Position numbers and translations under genes: made by a program
Shown: piece after piece, positions 13,001 to 25,777 of the stretch
Position numbering within the stretch: the first letter of the stretch is position 1
How the letters are laid out: each line of letters begins with the position of its first letter
Notes under the pieces: generated by a model
What the model was told of the DNA's origin: nothing
Seen by the model: the letters and a program-made list of their open reading frames with translations, nothing else
Databases searched by the model: none
DNA from: Trema orientale
Taxonomy: Eukaryota > Streptophyta > Magnoliopsida > Rosales > Cannabaceae
Reading direction: 5' to 3'
DNA: 64,000 nucleotides
Assembly: GCA_002914845.1 (NCBI GenBank)
Contig: JXTC01000048.1
Coordinates: forward strand, 631,026-695,025

Positions 13001-14495
13001 ACTGCTATATCTTTCTCTGAAAATGGCTACTTCCTTGCGGTAGGTGTTTTTCCGGAAAAGTGCAGTTAATACGTGGTTATTGGATGTACAAATTACATTG
13101 TTCTGAAATGTTGTGTCTGAAATGATCAGACTGCTGCAAGTGATGGTGTTAAGCTCTGGGATTTACGCAAATTGAGGAACTTCAGGACATTTGCTCCTTA
13201 CGGTTCAGAGACACCAGCAAACTCCGGTATGTACATTTACATGTCGGGCTCTTAATTCCTAAATGATGATGTTGATCCACAGAACCTAATTAATTAAATC
13301 AACTGAAATCTTGCCTTGTGTTCCTGGGTTATCCTGAACGTGTTTTTTTCATTTTCACTTGTGCTATTGTTCTGATGGTCTTTCTCTACTTGTACACACA
13401 CTTGTCTTACGTATTTTCCCCCTTTTTGCAAAGTGTGATGAGATGGTCTTGATGATATGCGCGCACACATGCTTTATGTATTCCTCCCTCCCCTTTCTTT
13501 TTTTCCGATGTGTCTGTTGACGTGTGTTTGTTTTACTAATATCTCCTTATATGTGTAGTTTTGCTCATTAGACCTTTCTTTGTATGACGAGAGCTCTTCT
13601 GATTGTTGCAGTTGAATTTGACCATAGCGGAAGCTACCTTGCACTTGCGGGTGCTGATATAAGGTGAGTTTTGAAAACTTCTGTGCATTTTGCTATACAA
13701 TTTAACACTATCAAATCGAGTTAGTTGAAATCAGAATCCAGTTGAATTTTTTATTTTTCCTTTTAAGTTTTGCAATATATAAAGCATATGTGTGTGGTAG
13801 AAGTATCGTTTCTCCTATATATTGATTATAAGTAAGCATAAACAAGTGTCCTTTTGGCTTAAGGTGTCATAAACAGGAAACTGTTCATCTTGAGATAGCA
13901 CCACCACCTTGGAATTACTAGACTCAACACACCACATTTTTGAGGTGTTCCTGGGGAGTACTAAACTCCCAAACAGCTACTCTTAAAGTGTACCTTCAGC
14001 AAGGGGGAGAAAGAAAAGGGAAAAAAAAAGAAGCTATAAGTGTACTTAATTAGTTGGTATTTGTAATTGTAACAAGTTTGACCAAGCATGATGTCAAAAT
14101 AATCCTGTAAAATGCTGAAAATCAAATCATAACTAGTTTTTCTTATCTTCCAAGAACGTTTTTTATGGCAGTCTTAACTTCTTATGATGTACTTTCAAGG
14201 ACTAACGTTTAGGATTGTACTTTTTGCAGAGTTTACCAGGTCGCCAATGTTAAATCAGAATGGAACGGTATCAAAACTTTTCCTGATTTGTCTGGTACAG
14301 GTATGTACTTTGTTATCAACAGTGGCCTAACATGGGGTTTTACCTTTGTTGTTACCAACACTCTAATTATCGATTTCAGGTAAAGCTACTTGTGTAAAAT
14401 TTGGTCCGGATGCCAAGTACCTTGCAGTTGGATCGATGGACCGAAACCTTCGAATTTTTGGCCTACCGGGGGATAACAATGCAATGGAGTCTTAG
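7032..14495 (+). CDS. PRP19: Pre-mRNA-processing factor 19 (PRP19/MAC3), U-box WD40 E3 ubiquitin ligase
   Basis: This is a core subunit of the nuclear PRP19/CDC5L (MOS4-associated) spliceosome complex. Joining 18 exons gives 521 residues, close to Arabidopsis MAC3A/B. Exons: 7032-7044, 7150-7235, 7983-8054, 8306-8368, 9403-9489, 10300-10441, 10541-10659, 10782-10898, 11040-11135, 11223-11282, 11671-11745, 12339-12443, 12763-12879, 12962-13039, 13130-13226, 13612-13663, 14230-14300, 14380-14495. All frames close. The N-terminal U-box (about residues 1-70) includes [11 protein letters not shown] and [12 protein letters not shown] coiled-coil region with the PRP19 signature follows ([20 protein letters not shown] across an exon junction), and from about residue 220 WD40 repeats run to the end (for example [27 protein letters not shown]). 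The start ATG begins the family's usual MNC. The intron after exon 10 begins GC rather than GT. Assignment is near certain; whether it is the MAC3A or MAC3B equivalent cannot be told. Confidence 0.97.
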
Positions 14496-15608
14496 TGCAA
14501 CATAAAGTCGAAAAAATCTAGCTAGCTGACTCTTCTGTTGTACCTCTACTCGTTGATTCATGTTTGTGGACCAAATGCTGATTAGTTCGTATGTTGGCCC
14601 TGTTCTACTTGTTAACTGGAAGAGGGCTGGAGGCAGGTCTTACATTTGGTCATTATGCGGCAACATTCATCCTCTGCTCCTCTGAGTTGTGACATTCTTC
14701 TAATAGCCAGTGGTTAGAACTTAGGCATATGATCTCTCTTGTACTATTTTCTTCATATATTATGTGATTTATTCCCTTCAAATGTACTATGGCCAGATAG
14801 ATATTAAATTATACAATATGCAGTTTTTTGAATGGTGAAATGGAGTTGTGATCAAATATTTGATAACAGTGCTCATGTAATTTTATGCAGAAATGTTTTC
14901 TTAATTGACCCACCCATGTGAGTTGAGACCCATATGAACTAGTCTATTAGGAGTGTCATCACTCATCAGTATCATAAACTAATCAACCACAAAAAGTACC
15001 ACTTTTCCATTCTTTACAACCTCTAGTGCAAACATACCAAGGGGGTTTTTTCAGCCAAAACCTGAGCCATCATCTCATTTCTGGAGTCAATGTTTATATT
15101 GAAGTGGAGATTAAGATTATTAACGCTATAATGTACTCAATGGGCATTGAAAGAATCTCAGGGTACATTAAAAAAGGGCTGAAGATGAAAACTAAAAACA
15201 AAAATCTAATGGACACTAGCCATGGTTGATAATAAAATTTTCGATTTTAATAATAATTCTTAATTCCCTAATGAAATCAGATATACAAGCTTTTGCCTTC
15301 TGCGCAATACAAAAACAATGGCTCTGAGAATGTGAATACAGCTATGACACGGCTACGACGTATTTAGAGGAAGTTACAAGAACCCTCGCTAAAAGTATAA
15401 GAATAACAAATACCAATAAATACTCTGGATATACTATTAGCTGCTACAACACCAAATCTAACAAATCACCCCAAAATGTAGTCGATGTAACACCAAATCC
15501 CTCCAGTAATGGGATAAGCTGGAAACAGGAAGGGTGAAGAAAAGGAATAAAGAATGGGGTCATGACATCAGGAAAATGGAGATGAAAATAGCCAGTCTCA
15601 GCATCGTG
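14496..15608. other. Convergent intergenic region (3' UTRs)
   Basis: This stretch lies between the stop codons of PRP19 (+) and the TLDc gene (-), so it should hold both 3' UTRs. I see no other gene in it. Confidence 0.6.
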
Positions 15609-18600
15609 TCAAGTAAGGTATTGCGACACATGTGTAAAACCCCAGAGCTGCATAAGCGAAGAAATTTATATAAGATTACAACCAAATTTAAGTCTTCGTC
15701 AAAGTATACTCGATACATTGGATCGTTTTACGTCACTTGACAGTAAATGATACAATGCAGTAGAATATAACTTAATTAAGGTGTACCAAATGAAGGCGTA
15801 GAGCATGATAGGTATATTAAATTTGGTGAAGACAAAGGCAATGACAATTTTCCAGTCACTGAGTTTAATAGGAAGGGAAGAAAAAGTACAAGTGATAGAG
15901 AAAAAGTATTAAGTGATAGAAAGGTAAATACATTTTCTTTAATGTTGTTTGGCATGTAGGAAGGATTTAGTGAAATTATAATTTAGCAAACTTAAATACA
16001 CTATTTTGTTTTAAAATCTAAAGGGGATAAGTAATTTTATATTAATTGCAACTTAAATTCTTTTCATCCCCTCTTCTCTCCAATTTGGATAGAACCAAAA
16101 ATGGTAGGACCCACTTCAATTTTTTTCCTCTTCCTCTTTTCCACACTCTTCATCTCATACCAAACAACCCAAAATTCTTTCTCTCCACTTGTCCCTCATA
16201 CTTTTCTTTCCTCTTCCTTTTCCCCTCTACCAAACATAGCCTCAATGTTATAATAGTATGCAAAACACGTAAACGTGACTAACAACGTGACAAGTACCTC
16301 AACATTCTTTAACTCAAATTCTGGGTTATGAGCCAAGCACATGTTTCCAAATGTTTCACAAGGTCCACTGGTTCCATTTAAGCTTTTCAAGTAAACGTTC
16401 ACCACCGCCAGAAAAGAAATCATAAGCATTTCAAATAGATCAGACAAGTGGAAAATAATCCAGAATGGGCAATATCAGGAAAGCAACTTACAGATCTCCA
16501 TCCAAACACAAAGCAAAGTTACCACCACCACCGAGTGCAAGCAAGTCGTCTAGACACAAGTAATAATATCTGTTGGCTCCTATTTGGAAATATCAGACTT
16601 AGTTTTAGAAGAATATATACAACAAGTGAAATATACTGATATTCATAATCTAAACTGTCACACTTCACAAATGTACTATATTTTCCTTCATATCTTGATT
16701 AGTCTTCAGCCCTACATCCTCATTGCTAAAAAGTTTTCAGTATATAAATCTCAGAACCTTAACACACCATGTCTACAAGCTTCCAAAAACAAATGTGATG
16801 AATGATGCAAATAGTTAGTTTTTCATTTTGACTTGTTTTTCATTTTGACTTGCTAGTAATGGATGCATAAACATTAGGTTTTGGTTTCAAGATGTTTTTG
16901 CAAAAGCTTGCGATCAAATAAACTCTTTATGCAAAGCAAATACTCCTTCAGTTATCTTGAGCAATAGTATAACGCCAACTCCTGAATTTTATAGTTACAT
17001 CATCCTAAAGAAAATATTCATTGAACACAACACATATAGGTTAACGCGTTTACCAGTTGGTCTGAATAGCCTCGGCTCACCATAGATGGTTGTAAAAACA
17101 AATGATTGGTTCGTTCCCTAATACCAATAGAGAAAAGAAAACTGGTTCTCACACTTTCAAACTTAAAAATGAAAAGAAAGACACTTCAGAGACATAATTT
17201 GTGAAGAGACTCCATTGGTGAAATACATCTCCATAAAATAGTAGTTTAACTTACTTGAAATTTTCTCTTTGGAGTAGGTTTTAATGGGCAATCTAGAAGC
17301 CCACCAAAAATGGCACCTTGCTTATCTCCAACAATCTAGAAAACATAAACATTCTCCACATTATCTCAAATCTGTTGATGATATAATTTCATGAATCCAC
17401 TCAAGAGTCATTGGCATACCAGCAAAGAAGGACCAGAAAGGTCAGCACTTCTGCGGATAAGTGTACGAAGTGATATACCATGTTTCAACGTACTGCCCTT
17501 CATTTTAAATAAATCAAATACTGAATAAGAGCCAAATGCCCAAAGAACAAAAGAAAAAGGTTACTTTAGCAGCAGGCTGGCTATCAATTAGTATGACATT
17601 TACCTGTAAAGCAAGACCCATTGGCACCCCTTAACAATGTTTGGAAGTGATGAAAACAAAAATTCGTACAAATCTGCGGAAATGAAAACAGAGTCATCCA
17701 TAAGATGCGGTAAAGACTTCTGTGGACTACGCTGGTTGACTGCTTCTTCAAACACTTCAGAACTACTTGTGCTACCCCCCGAGGCCTTGTCTTCGATGAT
17801 TTCACTTTTTTCTTGATTGTTTTGAGTTTCTTTTCTGTCATTTGCTGCATAGCTATCCAATGGTTCATCTTGGCGTTTAGAATTTCTATTATTGTATCTA
17901 ACAGGAAGTGACGGAATTAGCTTGAAATCATGTTGATGCTTATCTGATCCGGAGCCATCAAACCCTACTGAGGGGATAATGTAGGAGATATATGAAGAAA
18001 AAGATTTCCCCACTTTAGAATACGGTCTGGCCTATACATTTACAAGACCCCACATCAAAAACTTGAAATTTTAAGTTGGAGGACATGAATAATCATTTGG
18101 AAAGGAAATGGGATGAAAATTCATTCAGTTGCTTTTCCAATGCTGCAGAGAATCATAGAATTATATAACACATGCCCAAGAAAATTTCACTAAAATTGAA
18201 CAGTTTACTATATGGAACTGGTTTTCTCTCCTCAGAAACCACAATCGTATTGAAGTACAACATAGACTCGTAGAGCTCAAAATTTAAGCTAATGGGCAGA
18301 TCGATTGAACTCTCAAATTTGAACAACACCATTAGTTATTTTACCACTAAGAAGGGTTTTTACAAAAAGCCACAAATCACTGAAAAATTCACATCATCGT
18401 TCTTGCAAGAAAGATATCAAGCAAATAAAACCGCACCAAACAAGTACTAAATTGAACAAAAACATCAGCTAAACAACGTTATCTAAAAGACCCAGATCTC
18501 AAAATTCTCTTGCAGAACGAAAAGTGAATCTACATTGCTCGGTATTCTAACCCACCAAGCTCAATTTTATAACCGCCATAAAAACTCCAGAAAGGATGAA

Positions 18601-18753
18601 ACAAAGATTTACGAGTGCATATATATACACACAAAAATAAAAAAATACCTGAGGGTGACGATCTTGAGAGGGAGAAGGAGAAGACGTTGAGTTTGTGGAA
18701 TGAGGAAAGAAACGAGAGAGCTTCTCTGTTACTTTATCTTTCAATGTATACAT
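15609..18753 (-). CDS. TLDc-domain protein
   Basis: Eight exons join to a 320-residue protein: 18753-18649, 18031-17604, 17492-17420, 17335-17255, 17117-17054, 16579-16492, 16382-16298 and 15647-15609. All junctions are GT-AG and in phase. The N-terminal half (about residues 1-150) is hydrophilic and Ser-rich, with no domain I recognise. The C-terminal half is a TLDc domain: the sequence shows KGCQWVLLYSTLKHGISLRTL, GAIFGGLLDCPL, FVFTTIYGEPRLFRPTGANR, LALGGGGNFALCLDGDL, SGPCETFGN and the closing ELWGFTH. In animals TLDc proteins (OXR1, TBC1D24) act in oxidative-stress protection and bind V-ATPase. Plants have a small family of this layout whose role is poorly known, so the function here is open. 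The start ATG (MYTLKDKV) was chosen because it opens the first frame that splices into the domain. Confidence 0.92.
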
Positions 18754-21129
18754 TTTGATTCTACGTACACTCCAGGAATTTTGCAGAGTGATCAATTTGA
18801 GGCCTTTATAATCCTAACTTTGCACATATATATATATATATTTTTCTTTTGGGTATTATTTATTTATTCATTTATTTGTGAAGGAAGAGCAAAAGAATGG
18901 GTCGGTGACGGTGAAAGGGAAAAGCGACTCAAGGACGGGTGGCAAAGACAGCAATCAACGGGGAGAGAGATGGAAGAGTTTGATGGGACTATGTATGTAT
19001 GTATGTATGTATTCTGTTTTTTTCTTCTTCATTTTTTTTGGGGGTTCTTTGTTTTGTTTTTTTTTTTTTTTTTTTCTGAAGGGTTTTAATTTTTTATTTT
19101 TGTTTTTCTGTTGGAGATTCAATTAGGTGTTTTCCACTTTTTTGGAAGGGGATCCTTTGGTTATATTTTGATATAAGATTTGAGAAAATTCCAATTGAAG
19201 GATGGTCAATTAAAATGAAAATAATATAGTAAAAAAAATAAAATTGGAGCATGGCTTTATACAACCCAAAAGCGAAACACAAGAAAAGAAAAGAGACAAT
19301 AAAAAGTCAAAAAGGTAATAGTGATTATTCTATTAAAAAAATTTGTAATTTCACGGTTCTGGACAAGCATCCAGCTAATAAGTAATATGTGATAAAACTT
19401 CTGTCCTTGAGGGAAAAGAAAATCATTGTATTCTTAAAGTATACATATATTGTATTTAACTATTTATTTATGAGACTGCGTTAACTTGATTTTTCTAGTG
19501 TGTATTATATCATTTGTTAATAATGAGTGTCTTTTATTTTATTTTTTTTCTGAACTTCCCTCATCACTTCTCACCTCTACTGGTATATTATTAAGTTATT
19601 TTTCAAGAATTTGTCATAATGTTTAAGATTTTCCTTCGTTAGTTAAAAAGTCCCCGTTCAAAGGAAAAAAAAAAAAAAGAGGTCTTTTGCAAAATAAACA
19701 TTTTTAATGGTATATTTTTTGAAAATAGACTCCTTTTAAGACCATATTGGACATGTTCACTAGACTATAAAAAATTTATTTTGTAAAAAATTTTAAATGA
19801 GGTTTATTTTCTAGAACACATTAAAAGGTTATATTTCACTTAATTTCCTAATAAATAGGAAAAATAAAATAAGACAAGTTCATAAAATTGCCAAATATAT
19901 AGAGGAGAATATTCTAATTCAAGAAAGGGAATTTTCCAAGAATCTGAAATCTTCTATCGTCAACCAAAGTCGGCCGTTTTTTTCATTCTTGGTTTTTCGG
20001 AGAAAGTTTCATAAATACCTTTTTTATTATGTACATTCCATAAATACCATTTTTCTATTTTTATTTCACAAATATTCATTTCTATAACCGTTCTTGGAAA
20101 AATATAAACCACAAATCCAAAAGTAGTTTAATACATAAAATGTATACCGTAGTATATATTTCATGCATAAAAGTTATATCTAAAAATATGTATATATTTC
20201 AAAATGTATATCATAGTATAAATTTACACGGTGAATGTAAACTATATACAAAAATCTAAACTATAAATATATATACGTTTTTACACATAAAATATACACC
20301 ACAAAACTGATATTTTTGAAACAAAATTTGAAAACGGGTATTTGTAAAATACAATGCACAAGAATGGGTAGTAGAAGTAAATTTCTTAAAAGAATGCTTA
20401 AGAACCACAATGAGCTTTGGACCTCAAAGATTTTATTATTTATTTTAGATAATAATAAAATGGGACTGATGGAAGGAGCATAAAAATGACACATTAAAAA
20501 CATTGGCATCTAACAAGCCTCAAAGAATGTAGTTTCATCACAACAGAAAAAACCAAATGCATAAATAAGAGTAATATGACATAGGGTCTCTTAGCAAAAT
20601 GATTAAATATATTAATGGATATACTAAGTATAAAATATGATTTAGTAGGAAAAAAACTTATATACTTATTCTATAAACTAAAAGTAGTATAAAAGTGGAT
20701 ATACAAAATAAAAAGATATAGATATACACGGCGTCACGGCCATTCAATTTTTAAAATAAAAAATCAGACATACAAAATGAAGTATAAAAAACTGAGACCG
20801 GCTCTAACTTCTCTATAACATATAAAGGTAAACCCATTTCTAGCCATTGAACTTTAGTTTGAATCTCATTTTGGCTCCCAAACTTTAAAAACAAAGCTTA
20901 ATTAATTGCGGTACAATATATATATATATATAAGAATTGAAAAATCCCATAAAGTTATTTTTTATTTTGAAAATTTTCGGACTTATTGAGAACTAATCTA
21001 GTTATGTTACTTAAGATAAGTAATCTCGTATTTTCAAATAAATTATCTCATCCATAGTTTTTAATTTTTTGGACTTGGGACTTATATTTCCATAAGAATC
21101 TTGACTTTTAAAATAGCCCATTTAAGGTA
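18754..21129. other. Intergenic region, AT-rich with microsatellites
   Basis: The first few hundred bases should contain the TLDc gene promoter; an AT dinucleotide run lies at about 18827-18842. A (TATG)n run sits at about 18990-19012 and a long poly-T at about 19057-19075. Beyond 19.3 kb the DNA is AT-rich with worn inverted and direct repeats. I recognise no gene. Confidence 0.5.
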
Positions 21130-21560
21130 CTTGATGTTACGGATTAAATGAGCCTAATTCTTTATTACCGAGAGCAATGAAACAAAAATAAAAGTAAACA
21201 AACAGACATACGAATTTAGAGTGGTTCGCTTTCTACGTCAGAGCTACGTCTACTTTCAGTCGTTGCAGATTTTTGCCACGATGAAGAAAAAAGATTACAA
21301 GAATTCTCGCACCTCACGCCTCTCTCAGGCTTTGCGAATTATTTCTAATCTCACTTATCTAAACTCGGTATCTAATACTTTTATATAGAGGAAACAAAAT
21401 TGAGATAATCGAAATATATGTATAGAATCCCAAAATTAAGGAAGAAAGAATACATACTGAATTGGTGCTCATATATAAATATATACATATACATACTTTT
21501 AGCCACATTAGGCAATCTCTTTGAGCAGAAATTGGCTAGAAAACAGCCTTAATTTTGTCA
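21130..21560. repeat. Possible degenerate retroelement terminal sequence
   Basis: A less AT-rich island contains AGAGTGGTTCGCTTTCTACG, followed by text reminiscent of dispersed plant repeats with a GTGGTTCGGCTTCTGCC core. No primer-binding site, coding domain or matching second end is visible, so this is only a guess at an LTR-like fragment. Confidence 0.2.
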
Positions 21561-21764
21561 ATTGAAGCTTGTGAAAACAAATCTGAAAAAAATGTTGTTC
21601 CTTTAATTGTAGGATTCATCACCAATTAACATGTCCGCAGCTAGAAAATGCTGAAGCATCTATTTCATTGTAATACATTTGGCTCTGCTCGAAACAATGG
21701 ACTTAAAAATGCCCAAGTGTCTGCCTAAATTCCAATATTGTCTCCTTTCCCAACAACATAGCAA

Positions 21765-21854
21765 GCTTCTTTAATAGTATATTTGATTTGGTAGAATAGA
21801 CGTTAGAATGCTTCTTTAATAGTATATTTGATTTGGTAGAATAGACGTTAGAAT
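21765..21854. repeat. Perfect 45-bp tandem duplication
   Basis: Two identical, directly adjacent 45-base units (21765-21809 and 21810-21854) begin GCTTCTTTAATAG and end GTTAGAAT. No difference between the copies is visible, which suggests a recent duplication. Confidence 0.9.
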
Positions 21855-23024
21855 GGAATAACCAAAGCTCATTCTATTTAATTGCTTTGGATTTTAGACA
21901 AAGGAATATGATTCTTATGATTTACTTGGATAATAGTTCTATCGCCTGTGTAATTGTTATTCATTCTAAATGATGATTCTATCATTTTATTTTCCTCTTC
22001 TTATCCCTAAAATAATAATTAATTCATGTCAAAAATAGCATGTCAAAAATAGCCTTATATAAAATTATATAAATAGATACAAATAACATTAAATAACTAG
22101 AATTTTTTTCTCAACACGACCCCTACAAACAAACTTGACACAGTCAATCATCCTTGAAAGAACTCTTAAAAAATAAAAATAGCTTGGTTAGATTAAGTTT
22201 TTATAAAGAACATATTGTGAATTCCAAATTCTAACTATTTTGACAAAGTAGGTTTTTTTCTCACTGTCTCTTTCTTTCTTATTCAATTTGAAGATTTAAT
22301 TTGATGGTTTTGAAAAATGGCTCAAGAACTCTAAATTTTTATGAGAAAAAGTGAAACATTTTTTTCTTAAGAAATGGAAATTTTTTAATATTTCAAATCT
22401 TAAGTTCGTCTTAACTAAAAGAATATGAAAATACATTAGTATAGGGTGAGTTTTTGTCAATAAGGTAAGAGATTGAAGAATAAGACAAATAGGTGAGAGA
22501 TCTTCAAAACTAATGAGTGGGAAAAGAATTTTCATTTGACTTTTATTAATGACTATAATTGAAATAAGTAAAATTTAAAAAGTATCCATTAAAAAATATT
22601 TAAGTTTTAAATTTTAAGAGAGGTCTATTTAGAAAAGGGTGTTAAGAGAAATAAGAATGATCACCATTTTTCTTCTATTTAGTTAATTTTTTTTTTTTTT
22701 TTTGAGGTAATATTTAATCAATGTATATAAAACTCAACCTTCTTTTTTTCCTGTATCATGATATCTAAAAACAAGGTTATTTTGCCCTATATAATACTTG
22801 TTGCATTCTATTATGGTAATTTAACCATACAATAAAGTATCATTTTTATTATTTTATTATTATTATTTTTTGGTAATGAGAGTATCATTTTTATTTTTAT
22901 TTCGATTTCCGTTTCTATTTAAATTATATTTTATTGCAATTGCCATTAAAATTTATGTTTCATTCCACCAAACTAAACATCACCTAAAAATAAAGTCTTT
23001 ATGAGAAAGTCAATTTATTTTTGA
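21855..23024. other. AT-rich intergenic region, nothing recognised
   Basis: No coding potential or bounded repeat found. Poly-T runs occur near 22685-22703. Confidence 0.5.
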
Positions 23025-23582
23025 TAGGGCAGGCAATTTTCTACACGACACAACGATGAGATTCAAAAATGACACAAAATAAACGGATTTGGGTGACCCA
23101 TTTAATTTTTCTGTTAATTTCGGGTTGATACATATAACACATTTAATAAACGAGTATGTTTCAGGTCAACCCGCTTAATCTGATAATAACCTGTATAACT
23201 TGTTTAATTAAACTGATCATTTACGTCTCGTGTCAATACGACACTAATATGAAACATTTATTGATACGTTTTAAATATGATTTTGATTAACTCTAAGCAT
23301 ATATACATGTGCAAAATTGAATTAATTAGTACATAATCGTATTAAATTAGAGTAATCGTCTTAATTTTGAATAATAGTGTTAAGTCACAATATGATACAT
23401 TACACATTTATTAAACGGGTACACGTATCGTATTGTATTATACGTGTATTGATCATGCCGTATTCAGGTTTAAGTTTTTGACATATTTATTAATCGTGTC
23501 GTGTTCGGGTTGAGATGTTATCGTGTCATGTCATAATCGTATCGACCTGAACACAACACGATAATACGAATTACCAATCCTA
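23025..23582. mobile_element. Degenerate hAT-type MITE
   Basis: The ends TAGGGCAGGCAATTT (left) and AATTACCAATCCTA (right) are imperfect inverted copies of the TAGGGGTGGCAATT terminus seen intact at 32233. Inside are repeats of the GTGTCGTGTTCGGG and ACACGACAC type, in both orientations, like those in the 32233 copy. The flanking 8 bases no longer match each other, so this copy is older than those at 28823 and 32233. It has no coding capacity. Confidence 0.65.
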
Positions 23583-24349
23583 ATAATGTAATTTTATTTT
23601 AAAAGTATTAAAACAACTGTTGTGGTGAAAACATATAAGTTACGCATAAATTTTGATTAAAAATAACAGTTAAGAAGCCTGTAATTGAAAAATAAATGCC
23701 AAAATAAAAAATTGTGGGAAATTTAGGTGGACGACCAATATTTTAAATTTGATTAAGTAGATGATCACTTTTTAAATTTTATAGCTAAGTGTAAGGTATA
23801 TATATTTTTACACTTGGGAGATATGTTTATCTACTAATTTCAGTTACTGTACTGAAATGTATTGGGTATATAATGTTTTATACTTAGTATATAAAATTTT
23901 ACACTTGGTATATAAACATATATATTTGACATTTTGCTATAACATTTGATAAATAGATATTTACTTAAATTGGGCCTAAAATTTGGCTATATTTCTATAA
24001 GGCCCAAAAATTGTGTGCACCAAAAAATGACTTTCAACCTTATTTTCTTAAGAATAATAAGGATAAATGCCATGAATATTTGTTTTCACTTTTTAATTGA
24101 AGGGGCCTTTAGGAGAATGGCCATTTTTTAGTTTTTATTTTTCAAAATGATTTTAAAGAAAAAGATGTCTATGGTCTCAATCTTGAGTCTTATGTCCGAA
24201 TATATCATCTAATTATATAATGATCAATTGAATTGATTTAGTGGACGTATTGGTAAATCAACTGATATACCCAGTATATTGATTAATATACCCGGCTATG
24301 AAAAGTAAAGATTTAAAATTGAATATTTTTAAGTGATAATATTACTCCC
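23583..24349. other. AT-rich spacer
   Basis: Contains several variants of a TATATAA...TTTTACACTTGG motif between about 23780 and 23915, a short local repeat. No gene seen. Confidence 0.4.
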
Positions 24350-24788
24350 TTTATTATGGTTAATTATCACAAAAAATCCATTGTTATTTAAAAAATCTAA
24401 AAGTATTCCCCTATTTTTCAAGAGACGAAAAAGTATACCTGCGTATTTTTTTGTCAAATTTTTGATTAATTTGTTTCTAAATAACAATTATACCCTTGGG
24501 AAAAAAATCTTAAAAAATATTGCTAAACAAACACATTATCAAAACTCTTTTCTTTTGCGATCTTTCCTTAATTTTTTTTTCATATAAACAAATAAAATTT
24601 GATTTTTTAAAATAAAAAATAATTAGATAATATGAGAGTGTTTATAAATAAGCTTTTGAAACAATTTAAGGGCATTTAAGATATTTCATATTAGAAGTTT
24701 AACAAAAAAGTATATAGGATATAATTTTAAAAATTAGAGGTACTTTTGGGATAATAGAAAGTTAAATATAGTATTTAGCCATAATAAA
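24350..24788. mobile_element. Foldback (MITE-like) element, family B
   Basis: The left end TTTATTATGGTTAA and right end TTAGCCATAATAAA are near-perfect inverted repeats. Similarity continues inward for about 100 bases: AAAAGTATTCCCCTATTTTT on the left faces AAAATTAGAGGTACTTTTGG on the right. There is no coding capacity and I could not see a target duplication. Confidence 0.55.
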
Positions 24789-25730
24789 AAAAGTGTTTTT
24801 GAGAATATCCTTATTTTTAAAGATCAAGTGTCCTAAATAGACACCCCTTATTAAACATATTTCATAATTAAAGTGGACATCGAAATCTAAGTTCCAAAGA
24901 AATATTGATATCCAACTAATTTTGTGTCATCAATCTCATGGCGATCACCATCAAAACTAAAAGATTGATCTTCCATAACCGAGAGTTATGTAGATAACAG
25001 AGATATACAGTGGATGTAATATGCAACAAAGAATAATCTCTACATATACATGCCATGAGAATTTGGCTACTTTCAAAGTTCAAACCAAAGATATATTAAT
25101 CTGATCACTGACGAATGCACGTGACTTTTAACATTGTGGTGCACATTTTTAAATGTTAGAACATGTCTGAATCGTATTTTTGTTTCCCAGAGCAAAAAAA
25201 AAAAAATTAATGACACTCTGAATCAAATCATAAATAAATAAAAATAATAACAATGTAATTCAGAAACTTTCGTTGCCAGTAGTGCACATTTTCCGTAATA
25301 TACAACAGAATTTCTTATTATCCAAATTCTATGTATAGATTTAGCAACCACCAAAAGTATTAAATTGGTAAATTTGATGGCCTATGTATGAAACTGGACC
25401 GTCTTTTTTTATTCTAGACTCAGGACGAGCTAGTTTTCACTATCTACGAATAATACCAACTTTAGTTATAGTACATAGTATTATGGAGTCCATGCAGGTA
25501 GAGAATTTTTTTTTTTTTCCGGTTGATACGTAGATAATGCAGGTAGAGAATGTTTCATAGAAATAGTTGAACATAAATTATACTAAATAACTTAATTATG
25601 ACCGTTGTACATAGCTGGTTTTATGCACCTTTACTTCATTGAGCAAACAAACGTTAGCCTCACATGGCCTCACATTTCCACGTTCACAAAGTCTTTATAC
25701 AAACGTTATGCTAGTTTAGGGCATGTTATA
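24789..25730. other. AT-rich intergenic region, nothing recognised
   Basis: No gene-like frame and no bounded repeat. A phrase near the T-run at 25507-25519 (GCAGGTAGAGAAT) occurs twice, about 48 bases apart (25495 and 25541), a small local duplication. Confidence 0.4.
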
Positions 25731-25777
25731 ACCGTCAGATTGTGGAGCTTATTTGGGCTCCATGTCAATCTAACGGC
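25731..25777. repeat. Short imperfect hairpin
   Basis: ACCGTCAGATTGTGGAGC (25731-25748) faces GCTCCATGTCAATCTAACGG (from 25757) around a loop of eight bases. The arms pair with one bulge and one G-T pair. It could be a worn foldback element tip or a structured transcript; nothing shows it is transcribed. Confidence 0.45.
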
